DNA from: CAZPZZ01 sp964591245
GTDB lineage: Bacteria; Acidobacteriota; Vicinamibacteria; Vicinamibacterales; UBA8438
Length of the DNA stretch: 33,536 nucleotides
NCBI GenBank assembly: GCA_964591245.1
Contig: CAZPZZ010000035.1
Location: forward strand, 1 to 33,536
Direction of reading: 5' to 3'
Part shown: positions 8,515 to 17,116 of the stretch, in pieces
Numbering within the stretch: position 1 is the first letter of the stretch
Layout of the letters: each line of letters begins with the position of its first letter
The notes under the pieces: model-generated
The model's input: only the letters and a program-made list of their open reading frames with translations
Told to the model about the DNA's origin: nothing
Database searches by the model: none
Position numbers and translations under genes: made by a program

Positions 8515-9825
8515 GTGAGAATTTCGACGTGTCTCGTTGCCTTGTTGCTTGGCGGTATCGCCGCGACGCTGCCCGCTCCGGTATCGGCGCAAGTCCCCGA
8601 AGAGCCCACGTTTGCCAACCACATCGCGCCGATCTTTTACCGGTCGTGCGTGAACTGTCACCGGGTCGGGCAGATTGCGCCGATGTCCCTGATCTCCTAT
8701 CAAGAGGCGAGGCCCTGGGCGCGATCGATAAAGAATAAAGTTGAAACCCGCGCTATGCCGCCGTGGCATCTCGACCGGCGCATTGGGATCCAGGGGTTCA
8801 AGAATGATCCGTCGCTGACAGATGACGAGATCGCCACAATTAGTCGCTGGGTCGATAATGGGGCGCCCCAGGGGAATCCGGCGGATACCCCGACGCCGCC
8901 AGAATTTGCTCCGGCTGACGCGTGGCAGATCGGTGAGCCCGATCTCGTCGTGAAGTTTCCCACCCACACCGTGCCGGCGGCCGGACCGGACCTGTTCGGC
9001 AATCTATTCACTGAAATGGGGCTGGCCGAGGATCGCTATATCACCGCCATCCAGACGCGGCCGGTGGGCGATAAAGCGCGGCAGGTTGTCCACCATGCCC
9101 TTTCCTACGCCGTCGAGCAGAACGAGCTTGGCGAATCGATGGGTGATGGCCTGTTTCTCGTGGAATACGCTTCTGGTAAGCAAGCGGAGATCTACCCCCC
9201 GGATTCTGGGCTGCTCCTTCCGGGGAATACCCAGGCGCGCTTGAGCTACCACCTCCATTCGGTGGGAGAGGAAATCGATGCTAACGTTGAGCTCGGTATC
9301 AACTTCCTGCCGGCCGGTACGACGCCGGAACACATCCGGTATTCGAAGCAACTCGGTGGCTCCCAGAATCGGACGATCGGTGTGCTGGACATCCCCGCTG
9401 GTGAGACTATGCGGTCGGACGGGTATGCCCGGTTCAACAAGGCGGCACGGATCACGATGTTTCAGCCGCACATGCATATGCTCGGCACGTACCAGTGCAT
9501 CGAGTTCATCTATCCCACGCAGCCAGTGAGAGCAGAAACGGTGAATTGTGCTGGGTTCGACTACAACTGGCACATGAACTACAACTACGATGACAGCACG
9601 GCCCCCCTCATTCCGGCCGGCACAATTCTTCATGTATCCAGCTGGTTGGACAACTCGGCTGCGAATCGCGGCAATGTTGATCCGAGTAACTGGGTCGGAG
9701 CGGGTCAGCGCACCATCGATGAGATGGCCTTTGCGTGGATTGGCTGGCATGATCTGACCGACGAAGAATATGAGGCGGAAGTGGCTTCGCGCGAGGAAGC
9801 TCGTCAACGCACTGATGAGAATTGA
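8515..9825 (+). CDS. Secreted c-type heme protein with PHM-like copper type II monooxygenase module
   Basis: Exported redox protein of 436 residues. GTG 8515 is preceded by AGGAGG six bases upstream. A Sec signal peptide covers 1-25 (ending VSAQ). A small cytochrome c domain follows, with heme motif CVNCH (45-49) and a likely axial methionine in RAMPPW (M81). The C-terminal two thirds resemble the two-domain fold of copper type II ascorbate-dependent monooxygenases. I see the HH pair in VVHHAL (193-194), SYHLH (H246, H248), the HxH in QPHMHML (H319, H321) and DEMAF with M404. These match the order of PHM ligands H107/H108/H172 (CuH) and H242/H244/M314 (CuM). Both copper sites therefore look intact. 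Substrate unknown; the heme could supply electrons to the coppers, which is inference. The next gene, 47 bases downstream, is probably a partner. Confidence 0.8.
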   Translation: MRISTCLVALLLGGIAATLPAPVSAQVPEEPTFANHIAPIFYRSCVNCHRVGQIAPMSLISYQEARPWARSIKNKVETRAMPPWHLDRRIGIQGFKNDPSLTDDEIATISRWVDNGAPQGNPADTPTPPEFAPADAWQIGEPDLVVKFPTHTVPAAGPDLFGNLFTEMGLAEDRYITAIQTRPVGDKARQVVHHALSYAVEQNELGESMGDGLFLVEYASGKQAEIYPPDSGLLLPGNTQARLSYHLHSVGEEIDANVELGINFLPAGTTPEHIRYSKQLGGSQNRTIGVLDIPAGETMRSDGYARFNKAARITMFQPHMHMLGTYQCIEFIYPTQPVRAETVNCAGFDYNWHMNYNYDDSTAPLIPAGTILHVSSWLDNSAANRGNVDPSNWVGAGQRTIDEMAFAWIGWHDLTDEEYEAEVASREEARQRTDEN

Positions 9826-9872
9826 GTCGTTGCGTCTGAGACACGTCTCAAGACGATAGAAATAGAAAGACC

Positions 9873-10781
9873 GTGAACGGGAAGAAAAAAACGATGTTGA
9901 TTCGGTTGAGATATGTCATTCCGTTGTCGTGTCTCGTCATGGTACTGGGCTCGGCTCCGAAGGCCGATGCCCAGGCCGATCCGCTGCAGTTCATGTTCAA
10001 CTCGGGGCAGACGATCCAACCGTTCTTCGATGGTTGGACCCACAATCCCGAGGGCGGTTTTGACATGCACTTCGGGTACCTCAATCGGAACTACGTGGAA
10101 GATTTGCATCTGCCGATCGGGGCCAGCAATCGTATGTCTCCAGACGGTCCCGATCGTGGTCAGCCAACTTTTTTCTATCCCCGTGTCAATCGTCGTTTGT
10201 TTAGTGTTACCGTTCCGGCCGATTGGGGAGATCGAGAGCTGATCTGGCAGGTGACGGTGAACAATGAGACCTATCGGGCGGTAGGTTGGTTACAGCCCGA
10301 ATGGGAGATCCTCGCAAGCCCTAGGGCTTCCCTCTATGGTGGGCCCGGAGGAGAGAATAACCAGCCGCCGACACTGGACCTCGAGGCGCCCGCGATGGTG
10401 GCGGTTGGGGAGGCGGTGACGATGACGGCTCGAGTCACCGACGACGGATTGCCCGAACCACGGGAGCGCCGAGGGGGTGGTCAGGGCACGCTACCGACGT
10501 TCGAGTCGCTTGACAATGGGCCGACCTTACCTGTGAACGTGCCCCAAGTACAGACGACCGCGCGCAAGCAGCCGACTCGCATCCGAATTGACCGTGTCAA
10601 CGTGACGTGGATCCAGTGGGATGGCCCACAGGGTGCGACGGTCGAAGAGCAAGGCGAATCTGAGAATGGGACCGGGACCGTGGCTGTGACATTTGGGTCT
10701 CCGGGTGACTACCTATTTCAAGTACGCGCCTCTGACGGTATCGAGACCGTGACTCAAGACGTCTCGATCTCCGTTCGCTAG
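9873..10781 (+). CDS. Secreted protein with Ig/PKD-like C-terminal domain, partner of the cytochrome c/PHM-like gene
   Basis: I do not recognise a named family. The product (302 residues from GTG 9873, or 295 from ATG 9894) has a Sec signal peptide ending near ADAQ (34). An N-terminal region of about 125 residues follows, rich in aromatics, Asn and Gly (MHFGYLNRNYVEDLHLPIG, TFFYPRVNRRLFSVTVP). From about 160 to the end there is a beta-rich immunoglobulin or PKD-like domain (PPTLDLEAPAMVAVGEAVTM, then GDYLFQVRASDG and a final VTQDVSISVR). The ribosome binding site is modest at either start. Only 47 bases separate it from the upstream heme/copper gene, so the two are probably co-expressed and may form an extracytoplasmic pair. 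No catalytic motif is visible. Confidence 0.72.
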   Translation: MNGKKKTMLIRLRYVIPLSCLVMVLGSAPKADAQADPLQFMFNSGQTIQPFFDGWTHNPEGGFDMHFGYLNRNYVEDLHLPIGASNRMSPDGPDRGQPTFFYPRVNRRLFSVTVPADWGDRELIWQVTVNNETYRAVGWLQPEWEILASPRASLYGGPGGENNQPPTLDLEAPAMVAVGEAVTMTARVTDDGLPEPRERRGGGQGTLPTFESLDNGPTLPVNVPQVQTTARKQPTRIRIDRVNVTWIQWDGPQGATVEEQGESENGTGTVAVTFGSPGDYLFQVRASDGIETVTQDVSISVR

Positions 10782-10834
10782 GCCTTACCTTCTGACGGCC
10801 GCCGGGTTTTGAGAGCGGCCGGCGTACCGTTCCG

Positions 10835-12634
10835 ATGTCTTTTCCGGACTTGCGCGCATTCTTGACGCGATTGAGGCAAGACCGCGATCTTGTCGAGGTC
10901 ACGGTCCCTGTGGACCGCGTCCTCGAGGTGGCCGAGATCCATCGGCGTGTGGTGGCTGCCGGCGGTCCGGCACTATTGTTTTCGAATGTCATCGACGCAG
11001 ATTTTCCTCTTGTTACGAATCTATTCGGTACGGCCCGCCGGGCTGAGCTGGCGTTTGGCGAACGGCCGCAACGGTTGATCCGTCGGCTCGTCGAACTGGT
11101 CGAGACTGCGCTGCCACCGACGCCAGCCAAGTTGTGGGGTGCTCGGGACGTCGCAGGGGACCTGTGGCGGGTTGGTGTCAGACGCGGTCGCCGCGGACCG
11201 GTGTCCGAGGTGGTTACCGGAGACGTGCGGCTGGATCGCTTGCCGGCCCTAAAGACATGGGCCGAGGACGGAGGGCCCTTCATCACGTTGCCGCTCGTGT
11301 TTACCGAGCATCCAGACAGGCCAGGTCATAACCTCGGCATGTATCGCTTGCAGGTACATGACAGCCGGACGACCGGGATGCATTGGCAGATCGGTAAGGG
11401 CGGAGGATTCCATTACGACGTGGCCGAGCGACGGAGCCAAGCATTGCCGGTGACCGTGTTTCTGGGTGGGCCGCCTGCCTTGATGCTCGCTGCCATCGCG
11501 CCGCTGCCAGAGAACGTGCCCGAGTTAATGCTGGCTTCTCTGGTGGCTGGGCAGCGACTGCCACTTGTAGAGGGAGTCGGACCGCACCCCCTCGTGGCTG
11601 GTGCAGAGTTTGCGTTGATGGGGGCGGTGCCTCCATCAACCCGTCGTGCCGAGGGCCCATTCGGCGATCATTACGGTTATTACTCTCTGCGGCACGACTA
11701 CCCCATCTTTGAGGTGAGTCACGTCGCGCGACGCCGTGATGCGATCTTTCCGGCGACCGTGGTGGGCAAGCCAAGGCAGGAGGACTTCTTCATCGGTGAC
11801 CTGCTGCAAGAGTTGTTGTCACCACTGTTCCCAGTGGTTATGCCGGCCGTCGAGCAGCTTTGGTCTTATGGCGAAACTGGTTACCACTCCCTGTCGGCGG
11901 CCGTGGTGAAGCAGCGTTACCCTCGTGAAGCAATGGCTAGCGCGTTTCGTATTTTGGGGGAGGGGCAGCTGTCGCTCACGAAATTCCTACTCGTGGTGGA
12001 CCAGCCGGTAGACCTCAAGGATTTTTCAGCCACACTCGAGCATTTACTCGCTCGCACCAATCCGGAAACGGATCTCTATGTGTTTTCGAATCTCTCGATG
12101 GATACCCTGGACTATACAGGACCGGCGGTCAACCGTGGTTCTAAAGGAGTCTGGCTCGGTTTAGGCGACCCGGTCCGCTATTTACCCGGCGAATTTTCGG
12201 CCAAGGAGCTTCCACACGGGATCGACAATGTGAGGGTGTTCTGTCGAGGATGTCTGGTGGTTGGGGCTCCACGGTGGGATGCAGACAAGGGGGCGGCGGC
12301 TCGGATTGCGTCCCATCCGGCGTTTGCCAACTGGCCGCTCGTCGTCGTGACGGACGAGCCTGCTCGGGCGGCGCGGAGCCCGATGAACTTCCTCTGGACA
12401 ACCTTCACTCGCTTTGAGCCAGGTGCTGACATCTACGCCTCGGCCACCCGAGTCGTACGCAACCATATCGTCTACACGCCTCCTATCGTCATCGACGCGC
12501 GCCTGCCCGCAACGTTTCCGGCCGAGCTGTCGTGTGATCCACAGACCGCCGCGACCGTGTCCTCTCGGTGGCATGAGTATTTTCCTGATGGGCATGTCGA
12601 GATGGGCGACGCCGAGCGCGCCCATCTCGATTAG
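10835..12634 (+). CDS. UbiD family decarboxylase (prenylated-FMN dependent)
   Basis: Reversible non-oxidative decarboxylase of the UbiD family, which uses prenylated FMN made by UbiX. The substrate cannot be read from the sequence; UbiD homologues serve quinone synthesis or aromatic-acid metabolism. The 599-residue length is at the upper end of the family. Cofactor and active-site elements are present: NLGMYRLQVHD (166-176), the Arg171 region, and EGPFGDHYGYYS (273-284). That last motif carries the first catalytic glutamate (E273), with aspartate (D278) where many members have the second glutamate, a common subfamily variant. The motif HVARRRDAIFPATVVGKP also fits. The start ATG 10835 lies 53 bases after the upstream stop, with no strong Shine-Dalgarno. 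No ubiX is in the window. Confidence 0.88.
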   Translation: MSFPDLRAFLTRLRQDRDLVEVTVPVDRVLEVAEIHRRVVAAGGPALLFSNVIDADFPLVTNLFGTARRAELAFGERPQRLIRRLVELVETALPPTPAKLWGARDVAGDLWRVGVRRGRRGPVSEVVTGDVRLDRLPALKTWAEDGGPFITLPLVFTEHPDRPGHNLGMYRLQVHDSRTTGMHWQIGKGGGFHYDVAERRSQALPVTVFLGGPPALMLAAIAPLPENVPELMLASLVAGQRLPLVEGVGPHPLVAGAEFALMGAVPPSTRRAEGPFGDHYGYYSLRHDYPIFEVSHVARRRDAIFPATVVGKPRQEDFFIGDLLQELLSPLFPVVMPAVEQLWSYGETGYHSLSAAVVKQRYPREAMASAFRILGEGQLSLTKFLLVVDQPVDLKDFSATLEHLLARTNPETDLYVFSNLSMDTLDYTGPAVNRGSKGVWLGLGDPVRYLPGEFSAKELPHGIDNVRVFCRGCLVVGAPRWDADKGAAARIASHPAFANWPLVVVTDEPARAARSPMNFLWTTFTRFEPGADIYASATRVVRNHIVYTPPIVIDARLPATFPAELSCDPQTAATVSSRWHEYFPDGHVEMGDAERAHLD

Positions 12635-12820
12635 ACCCACGTATAACCTGCCGGTCTACGACCTCTCCACAGGGTCGGTGTCACGTCATCCCCAGGCACC
12701 AGAGGGGGGCTTTGTGTGATTGGGTCGAGCCGGAATGTGAGTCCGCTAGACTGTGGTCTTCCCAGATCACTAGTGTCAATGTCTGGTTTCTGGATCCGTG
12801 GCCGTGTCGAAGGAGGGACG

Positions 12821-13318
12821 ATGAAACGTTGTGGGATGGGCCGTGTCGGGATGGTGACCGTGGCGCTCATGCTGGTGATTTCGCCGTCGCGCGGAGCCGC
12901 TCAGCAGGAGTTCGAGCGCGAGAATCTGGCGGACGTCAGGGAAGTGAACGTGGTGGTCGAGGAGCTGGCTGACGATGCTGATGCGGTCGGCCTCACCAGA
13001 CGTCGTCTGCGGAAGGCTGCTGAACGACAGCTCGAGGTTCGAGGCGTACCGCTGGGAAGTTCCCGGTACGCGGCGGATCTCTACGTCACTGTTTCGACCC
13101 ATCGTGGTTCGACGGGCCTGTATGCGTACTACGCGAGGGTGTCAATCCAGCAGCTAGCCACGATTGAAGTCAATCAGCTGCGGGCACGTCTGGATACATG
13201 GGACATGGCAAGCCTGGGTACCGTGGGAGAAGGGAATTTACCCCAGGTTGAAGAGGTAGTGGTTCAGTTGGTTGACCTGTTCTGCGATGATTATTTCGAA
13301 GTCAATGGGTCGCGGTAA
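12821..13318 (+). CDS. Small secreted protein of unknown function
   Basis: Unrecognised. The ATG at 12821 has AAGGAGG five bases upstream, an excellent ribosome binding site, which excludes the longer open frame extending back to 12716. The product has 165 residues and a Sec signal peptide (about 1-28, ending RGAAQ). The mature part is acidic, with NVVVEELADDADAVGL, then DLYVTVSTHRGSTGLYAYYARVSI, and a C-terminal VVVQLVDLFCDDYFE. The alternating pattern suggests a compact alpha/beta or beta-sandwich fold. There is a single cysteine near the C-terminus (FCDDYF) and no metal-binding motif. It sits between the UbiD-family gene and the Spy-like gene, on the same strand, with spacers of about 190 and 275 bases, so it is probably transcribed on its own. 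Confidence 0.72.
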   Translation: MKRCGMGRVGMVTVALMLVISPSRGAAQQEFERENLADVREVNVVVEELADDADAVGLTRRRLRKAAERQLEVRGVPLGSSRYAADLYVTVSTHRGSTGLYAYYARVSIQQLATIEVNQLRARLDTWDMASLGTVGEGNLPQVEEVVVQLVDLFCDDYFEVNGSR

Positions 13319-13594
13319 TGGAGTGTCACGGAGTTACGTGCTTGTTGGAGTCTGCTATGGAATAGGCTCAGGTCCTGGCCCCGGACTGCGCGTGTCCACC
13401 TCCTGTGTACGAGCCAGGACTCTTCCGCATGAACAGACATCAGCCATCGTAATGACCCGGAGGGGCGTTCACATGTTTTCTGTGAGGGACGGGAATACGG
13501 TGTGCTGACCGGCGGTCTATAAGAACGGGAGGGGCGAGAGAGAACATTGAATCTCCCGACCCCGATGGTGTTCGTTCCGTAAGGGGAGGCCGAC

Positions 13595-14140
13595 ATGGAA
13601 TTGACGAAACAAAACAAGAAGACGTGGCTGGTGTCGATGAGTTTGGCGCTGGTATGTGGGTTGATAGGCATCACGAGTGTCGCCTCGGCGCAGCCGCCCG
13701 GAGGGGCGGGGTTTCGGCAAGGCCGACTGCAGCGTGGCGGTGGCCCTGGCGGACCAGATGCATTGATGATTCCGCTCGGGCGGCTGGACCTTGATGACGC
13801 GCAGCGTGAACAGGTGAGGAATGTGATGCGGGAGAATCGCGAATCACGCCGCACACTGGGACGCGCGGTTCGTGAAGCCGATGGTGCGCTGGAGGAGGCG
13901 GTTGCGGCGGACGTCCTTGATGAGCAGGGCATCCGCGCTGCGGCGAACGCGCTTGGTGTGGCACAGGGTGATGCGGCCGTGCAGCGAGCTCGCGTCCGCA
14001 ACCAGGTTTGGCAGCTCTTGACTGCGGAGCAACAAGCGCGTGCTCGAGAAATTCAGGCGGAACGAGCACGGCGGATGGCGGAGCGTCGCGAACGTATGCG
14101 AGAGCGCAGGGAACGTCGGGCGGACCGGGACCCGGCTTGA
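13595..14140 (+). CDS. Spy/CpxP-like periplasmic protein (LTxxQ motif)
   Basis: Predicted periplasmic protein of the Spy/CpxP type. Members are small helical chaperones or metal/stress sensors of the envelope. The 181-residue product has a Sec signal peptide (about 1-32, SVASAQ) and a Gly/Arg-rich linker (35-55). A helical region follows with two LTxxQ-like repeats: LDLDDAQREQVRNVM (64-78) and LLTAEQQARAREI (141-153). The C-terminal helix is extremely Arg/Glu rich (160-178). ATG 13595 is preceded by GGGGAGG. Upstream, GGGAAT (about 13490) and GTCTAT (about 13514) are loosely spaced like an ECF-sigma promoter, which would suit an envelope-stress gene but is speculative. CpxP-family assignment rests on the repeat motif and composition. 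Confidence 0.7.
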   Translation: MELTKQNKKTWLVSMSLALVCGLIGITSVASAQPPGGAGFRQGRLQRGGGPGGPDALMIPLGRLDLDDAQREQVRNVMRENRESRRTLGRAVREADGALEEAVAADVLDEQGIRAAANALGVAQGDAAVQRARVRNQVWQLLTAEQQARAREIQAERARRMAERRERMRERRERRADRDPA

Positions 14141-14165
14141 GCGAACTGCGAGCGGCTGATTGATA

Positions 14166-14202
14166 GCGCGGGGTGGTGCTTTGGGAGTACACCACCCTGC
14201 GC
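14166..14202. terminator. Strong hairpin between converging genes
   Basis: GCGCGGGGTGGTG (14166-14178) pairs with CACCACCCTGCGC (14190-14202) over 13 positions, one of them G-T, around an 11-base loop. It lies 25 bases after the Spy-like gene and 80 bases after the end of the converging dehydrogenase gene, so it can serve both strands. No T-run follows on either side, so classical intrinsic termination is not certain. Confidence 0.6.
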
Positions 14203-14282
14203 ACTGTCATGCAAGAGCGGATGGATACTGCTCGTCGGGATTCGATGGTGAGGGGCGGAATACGCGAGTCGCAGTAGTCCGG

Positions 14283-15200
14283 TCACGAGGCGTGCTTGTT
14301 GGGATTTTCGTGGCGACGCACTTCCTGCTTCAGCTGTGCTTCGTATCGTTTGATCATGGCGCTCTTCGGTTGGTCGCCATATCCCTCGTTTATGGTTGCC
14401 TCATAGGTGGCAATCATCGCGTTCACGACTGGCAGTGAGGCTCCCAGTTGAGCCGCCACGGCCTTGAAGTTCACGATGTCCTTGTATGCACCGCGTAGTG
14501 TGAAATCCCCCTCGAATTCTCTATCGAGAATTCTTTGTGCGAAATACTCACTGGCAAAGCTCCGCCCGCTCGCGGTCGTGAGTACGCGTGCGAGCGTTGT
14601 TGGTTCGAGTCCCGCCTTGACGGCCAGCGGCATGATCTCGCAGATGGCGGCGATATTGACGTCGTAGACGATGTTATTGAGGGCTTTCATGAGCTGTCCC
14701 GATCCCACCTCGCCACAGTGCACGACGCATTCGCCCATTACATCGAGATACGGTTTTGCGTACGCGAAACCCTCGTCGGTACCGCCGAACATGATGGTGA
14801 GGGTTCCCGCGTCCGCCCGAAAGGGTTTCCCAGAGATCGGACAGTCAAAGTACGTGCACCCCGCGTCTTGAGCACGTTGAGACAGCGTGATCGCAGCTCC
14901 ACGGTTCATGGTCGTGAGATCGACGATCGTCAGGCCATCGATGTTTGTCGTGATCCCGTGTTCGCCGAAGAGCACGGAATCGGACTCGGTTTCTGAGGGG
15001 ACGCAGACGAAGACCAACTGCGCGCGTTCTGCCAGTTCGGTGGGAGTCGTCACTGCTGAGATATTTGTTTCGCCGAGTGCCTCAGCCGCTGTCGGGTTGA
15101 CGTCGTGGACCCATAGGGGGACCCCTGATTTCGACAGGTTGCGCGCCATGCCCACGCCCATACGACCGAGTCCGATGAAGCCAACCGGTGTGTCTTTCAT
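14283..15200 (-). CDS. NAD(P)-dependent oxidoreductase, 3-hydroxyisobutyrate dehydrogenase family
   Basis: Beta-hydroxyacid dehydrogenase family enzyme of 305 residues. The N-terminal Rossmann motif is VGFIGLGRMGVGMARNL (6-22). The substrate-binding motif reads FDCPISGKPFRADAGTL (118-133), with S123. The catalytic-lysine motif is GSGQLMKALNN (166-176, K172). The family consensus in the second motif is DAPVSGG, so the lysine in SGK is a deviation near the substrate carboxylate site. Family enzymes oxidise 3-hydroxyisobutyrate, tartronate semialdehyde, 3-hydroxypropionate or related acids; I cannot assign which. ATG 15200 overlaps the stop of the upstream synthetase (TGATG), so translation is coupled. 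The C-terminus is a basic tail. A longer start at TTG 15203 adds one residue only. Confidence 0.88.
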   Translation of the reverse strand: MKDTPVGFIGLGRMGVGMARNLSKSGVPLWVHDVNPTAAEALGETNISAVTTPTELAERAQLVFVCVPSETESDSVLFGEHGITTNIDGLTIVDLTTMNRGAAITLSQRAQDAGCTYFDCPISGKPFRADAGTLTIMFGGTDEGFAYAKPYLDVMGECVVHCGEVGSGQLMKALNNIVYDVNIAAICEIMPLAVKAGLEPTTLARVLTTASGRSFASEYFAQRILDREFEGDFTLRGAYKDIVNFKAVAAQLGASLPVVNAMIATYEATINEGYGDQPKSAMIKRYEAQLKQEVRRHENPNKHAS

Positions 15201-17116
15201 CAATCAGCGCGTCCTAGTTCGGCTCGCATCTGGTGCCAGGCCTGCCGTGCCTCTTCGACGGAGCCCTCATCCTCGATGGTTGTGATGTCTCCAGGGTCGC
15301 GGTCCAATGTGACCGCGCGCAGGACCCGCCGCATGATCTTGCCGCTTCGTGTTTTCGGAAGCATCCCCACGAAATTTAGTTCGCCCACTACGGCGACCGG
15401 GCCGAGCTCATGTCGAATTGTAGCGATGAGTTCCTTTCGCAGCTCGTCGGAAGGATGTTGGTCTTGTTTGAGCAGGACGAAGGCGGAAATGACTTCTCCC
15501 CGTGTGCTGTCCGGACGTCCGATAACGCCGCATTCGGCCACGGCCGGATGTTTCAGGCAGGCACTTTCGACTTCAATAGTGCCGATACGATGAGCGGCGA
15601 TTTTGATGATCTCATCCGCTCGTCCACCGAACCAGACATAGCCATCATTGTCGATATGTGCCGAGTCACCGCTGTAGTACACATCACCCGGAATCTTGCT
15701 CCAGTAATCGCGACCGTAGCGCTCCGGCTCTCCCCACAATGAGGCGACCAGCCCTGGGAATGGCCGCTTGATGACCATAATGCCCTCTTCGTCGGTGGGG
15801 CATGGCGTTCCGGTCGAATCGACGACAGCGGCGTCAATTCCTGGAAGCGGTAACGTCGCCGAGCCTGGTTTGATAGGTAGCATACCCAGGCCGTAGGGGT
15901 TGCCGAATACCGGTCCGCTCGTTTCGGTCTGCCACATATGGTCGATGACCGGAATCTGGCCTTTCAATACGGTATTTTGGAGCCAATCCCAGGCTGGTGG
16001 ATTCAGCACTTCCCCGGCTGAGAACATGCGTTCCACCCGCGCATGATCGATGCTGCTCAACGGGTCGTCTCCGTATCGCATCAGCGCGCGAATTGCGGTC
16101 GGTGACGTGAAGATGCCGGTTGCTCCGATTTCCTCAACCACCGCCCGCCAGACGCTGTCTGGTTTCGGGAAGTCAAGTGCGCCCTCGAAGACGACACTCG
16201 TGCACCCTATTAAGAGTGGCGCGTACACCATGTAGCTGTGGCCGACGATCCAGCCGATGTCTGAAGTGGCCCACCAGACGTCGTTCGGTCGCATCCCGAA
16301 GCACCACCGCCCCATGCTGACAATGTGGACTTGATATCCACCGTGTCGGTGGACGGCCAGTTTCGGTTTGGCGGTCGTGCCAGACGTGGCGAGGATGAAG
16401 GCGGGCTCGTTTGCCTCCATCGGCACGTAGGCCCCGGAGTGGGTCGCGGCACCGGCCAGGAATTCGTGCCAGGAGATGTCTCGATTGGGATTGAGCGGTG
16501 GTGTCGGCTGGGCGCGCTGCAGTACGACAACCCGCTCAACGGGATGCCCTTCAGCGTGCAATGCGTCGTCGACAAGCGGCTTCAGGGGGATGTCCTTGCC
16601 CTTGCGATAGGTCACGTCCGCCGTAAAGACGACGCGAGATCCGCTGGCCACGATGCGATCTCGAAGCGCTTGCGCTCCGAATCCGGCAAAAACGACCGAG
16701 TGGATTGCGCCGATGCGGGTGCATGCGAGCATGAGCAAAACGGCTTCGGGGCAGGTGGGCATCGACAGTGTGACTCGATCGCCCTTCTTGATGCCGAGGC
16801 CCCGGAGCGCTGCGGCCACCCGCACTACTTCATGTAGGAGCTGCGAGTAGGTGAGTACCACACGGTTGCCGCGTTCGTTGAGATACACGAGGGCAGCCCG
16901 GCCACCCTGGCCTTCGGTGACGTGACGGTCGACCGCGTTATAGGCGAGGTTGGTTTCAGCGCCGACGAACCAGCGGAACGACGGAGGATCCGGTTGGTAG
17001 ACTTCGTCCCACGTGCGGAACCAGTGCAGCTCGCGCGCAGCCCGTTCCCAGAAGGCGACGGGATCGCGTCGCCCGTCTTCGATCCAGCGTTGAACTATCG
17101 GTGTCGTTAGCCCCAT
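15200..17116 (-). CDS. AMP-forming acetyl/acyl-CoA synthetase
   Basis: ATP-dependent ligase of the acetyl-/propionyl-CoA synthetase group: carboxylate + ATP + CoA to acyl-CoA + AMP + PPi. The 638-residue length is normal. The N-terminal AcsA-type cap contains FWERAARELHWFRTWDEVY. The phosphate loop is TSGTTAKPK (244-252), with Ala where the consensus has Gly. SDIGWIVGHSY (285-295), MWQTETSG and the hinge/ribose motif YYSGDSAHIDNDGY follow. The C-terminal PKTRSGKIMRR (587-597) carries the regulatory, acetylatable lysine K593. Acetate is the likely substrate, but propionate or a hydroxyacid is possible given the coupled dehydrogenase. ATG 17116 has AAGGAT seven bases upstream. It is 429 bases downstream of sdhB on the same strand, so it probably has its own promoter. 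Confidence 0.9.
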   Translation of the reverse strand: MGLTTPIVQRWIEDGRRDPVAFWERAARELHWFRTWDEVYQPDPPSFRWFVGAETNLAYNAVDRHVTEGQGGRAALVYLNERGNRVVLTYSQLLHEVVRVAAALRGLGIKKGDRVTLSMPTCPEAVLLMLACTRIGAIHSVVFAGFGAQALRDRIVASGSRVVFTADVTYRKGKDIPLKPLVDDALHAEGHPVERVVVLQRAQPTPPLNPNRDISWHEFLAGAATHSGAYVPMEANEPAFILATSGTTAKPKLAVHRHGGYQVHIVSMGRWCFGMRPNDVWWATSDIGWIVGHSYMVYAPLLIGCTSVVFEGALDFPKPDSVWRAVVEEIGATGIFTSPTAIRALMRYGDDPLSSIDHARVERMFSAGEVLNPPAWDWLQNTVLKGQIPVIDHMWQTETSGPVFGNPYGLGMLPIKPGSATLPLPGIDAAVVDSTGTPCPTDEEGIMVIKRPFPGLVASLWGEPERYGRDYWSKIPGDVYYSGDSAHIDNDGYVWFGGRADEIIKIAAHRIGTIEVESACLKHPAVAECGVIGRPDSTRGEVISAFVLLKQDQHPSDELRKELIATIRHELGPVAVVGELNFVGMLPKTRSGKIMRRVLRAVTLDRDPGDITTIEDEGSVEEARQAWHQMRAELGRAD

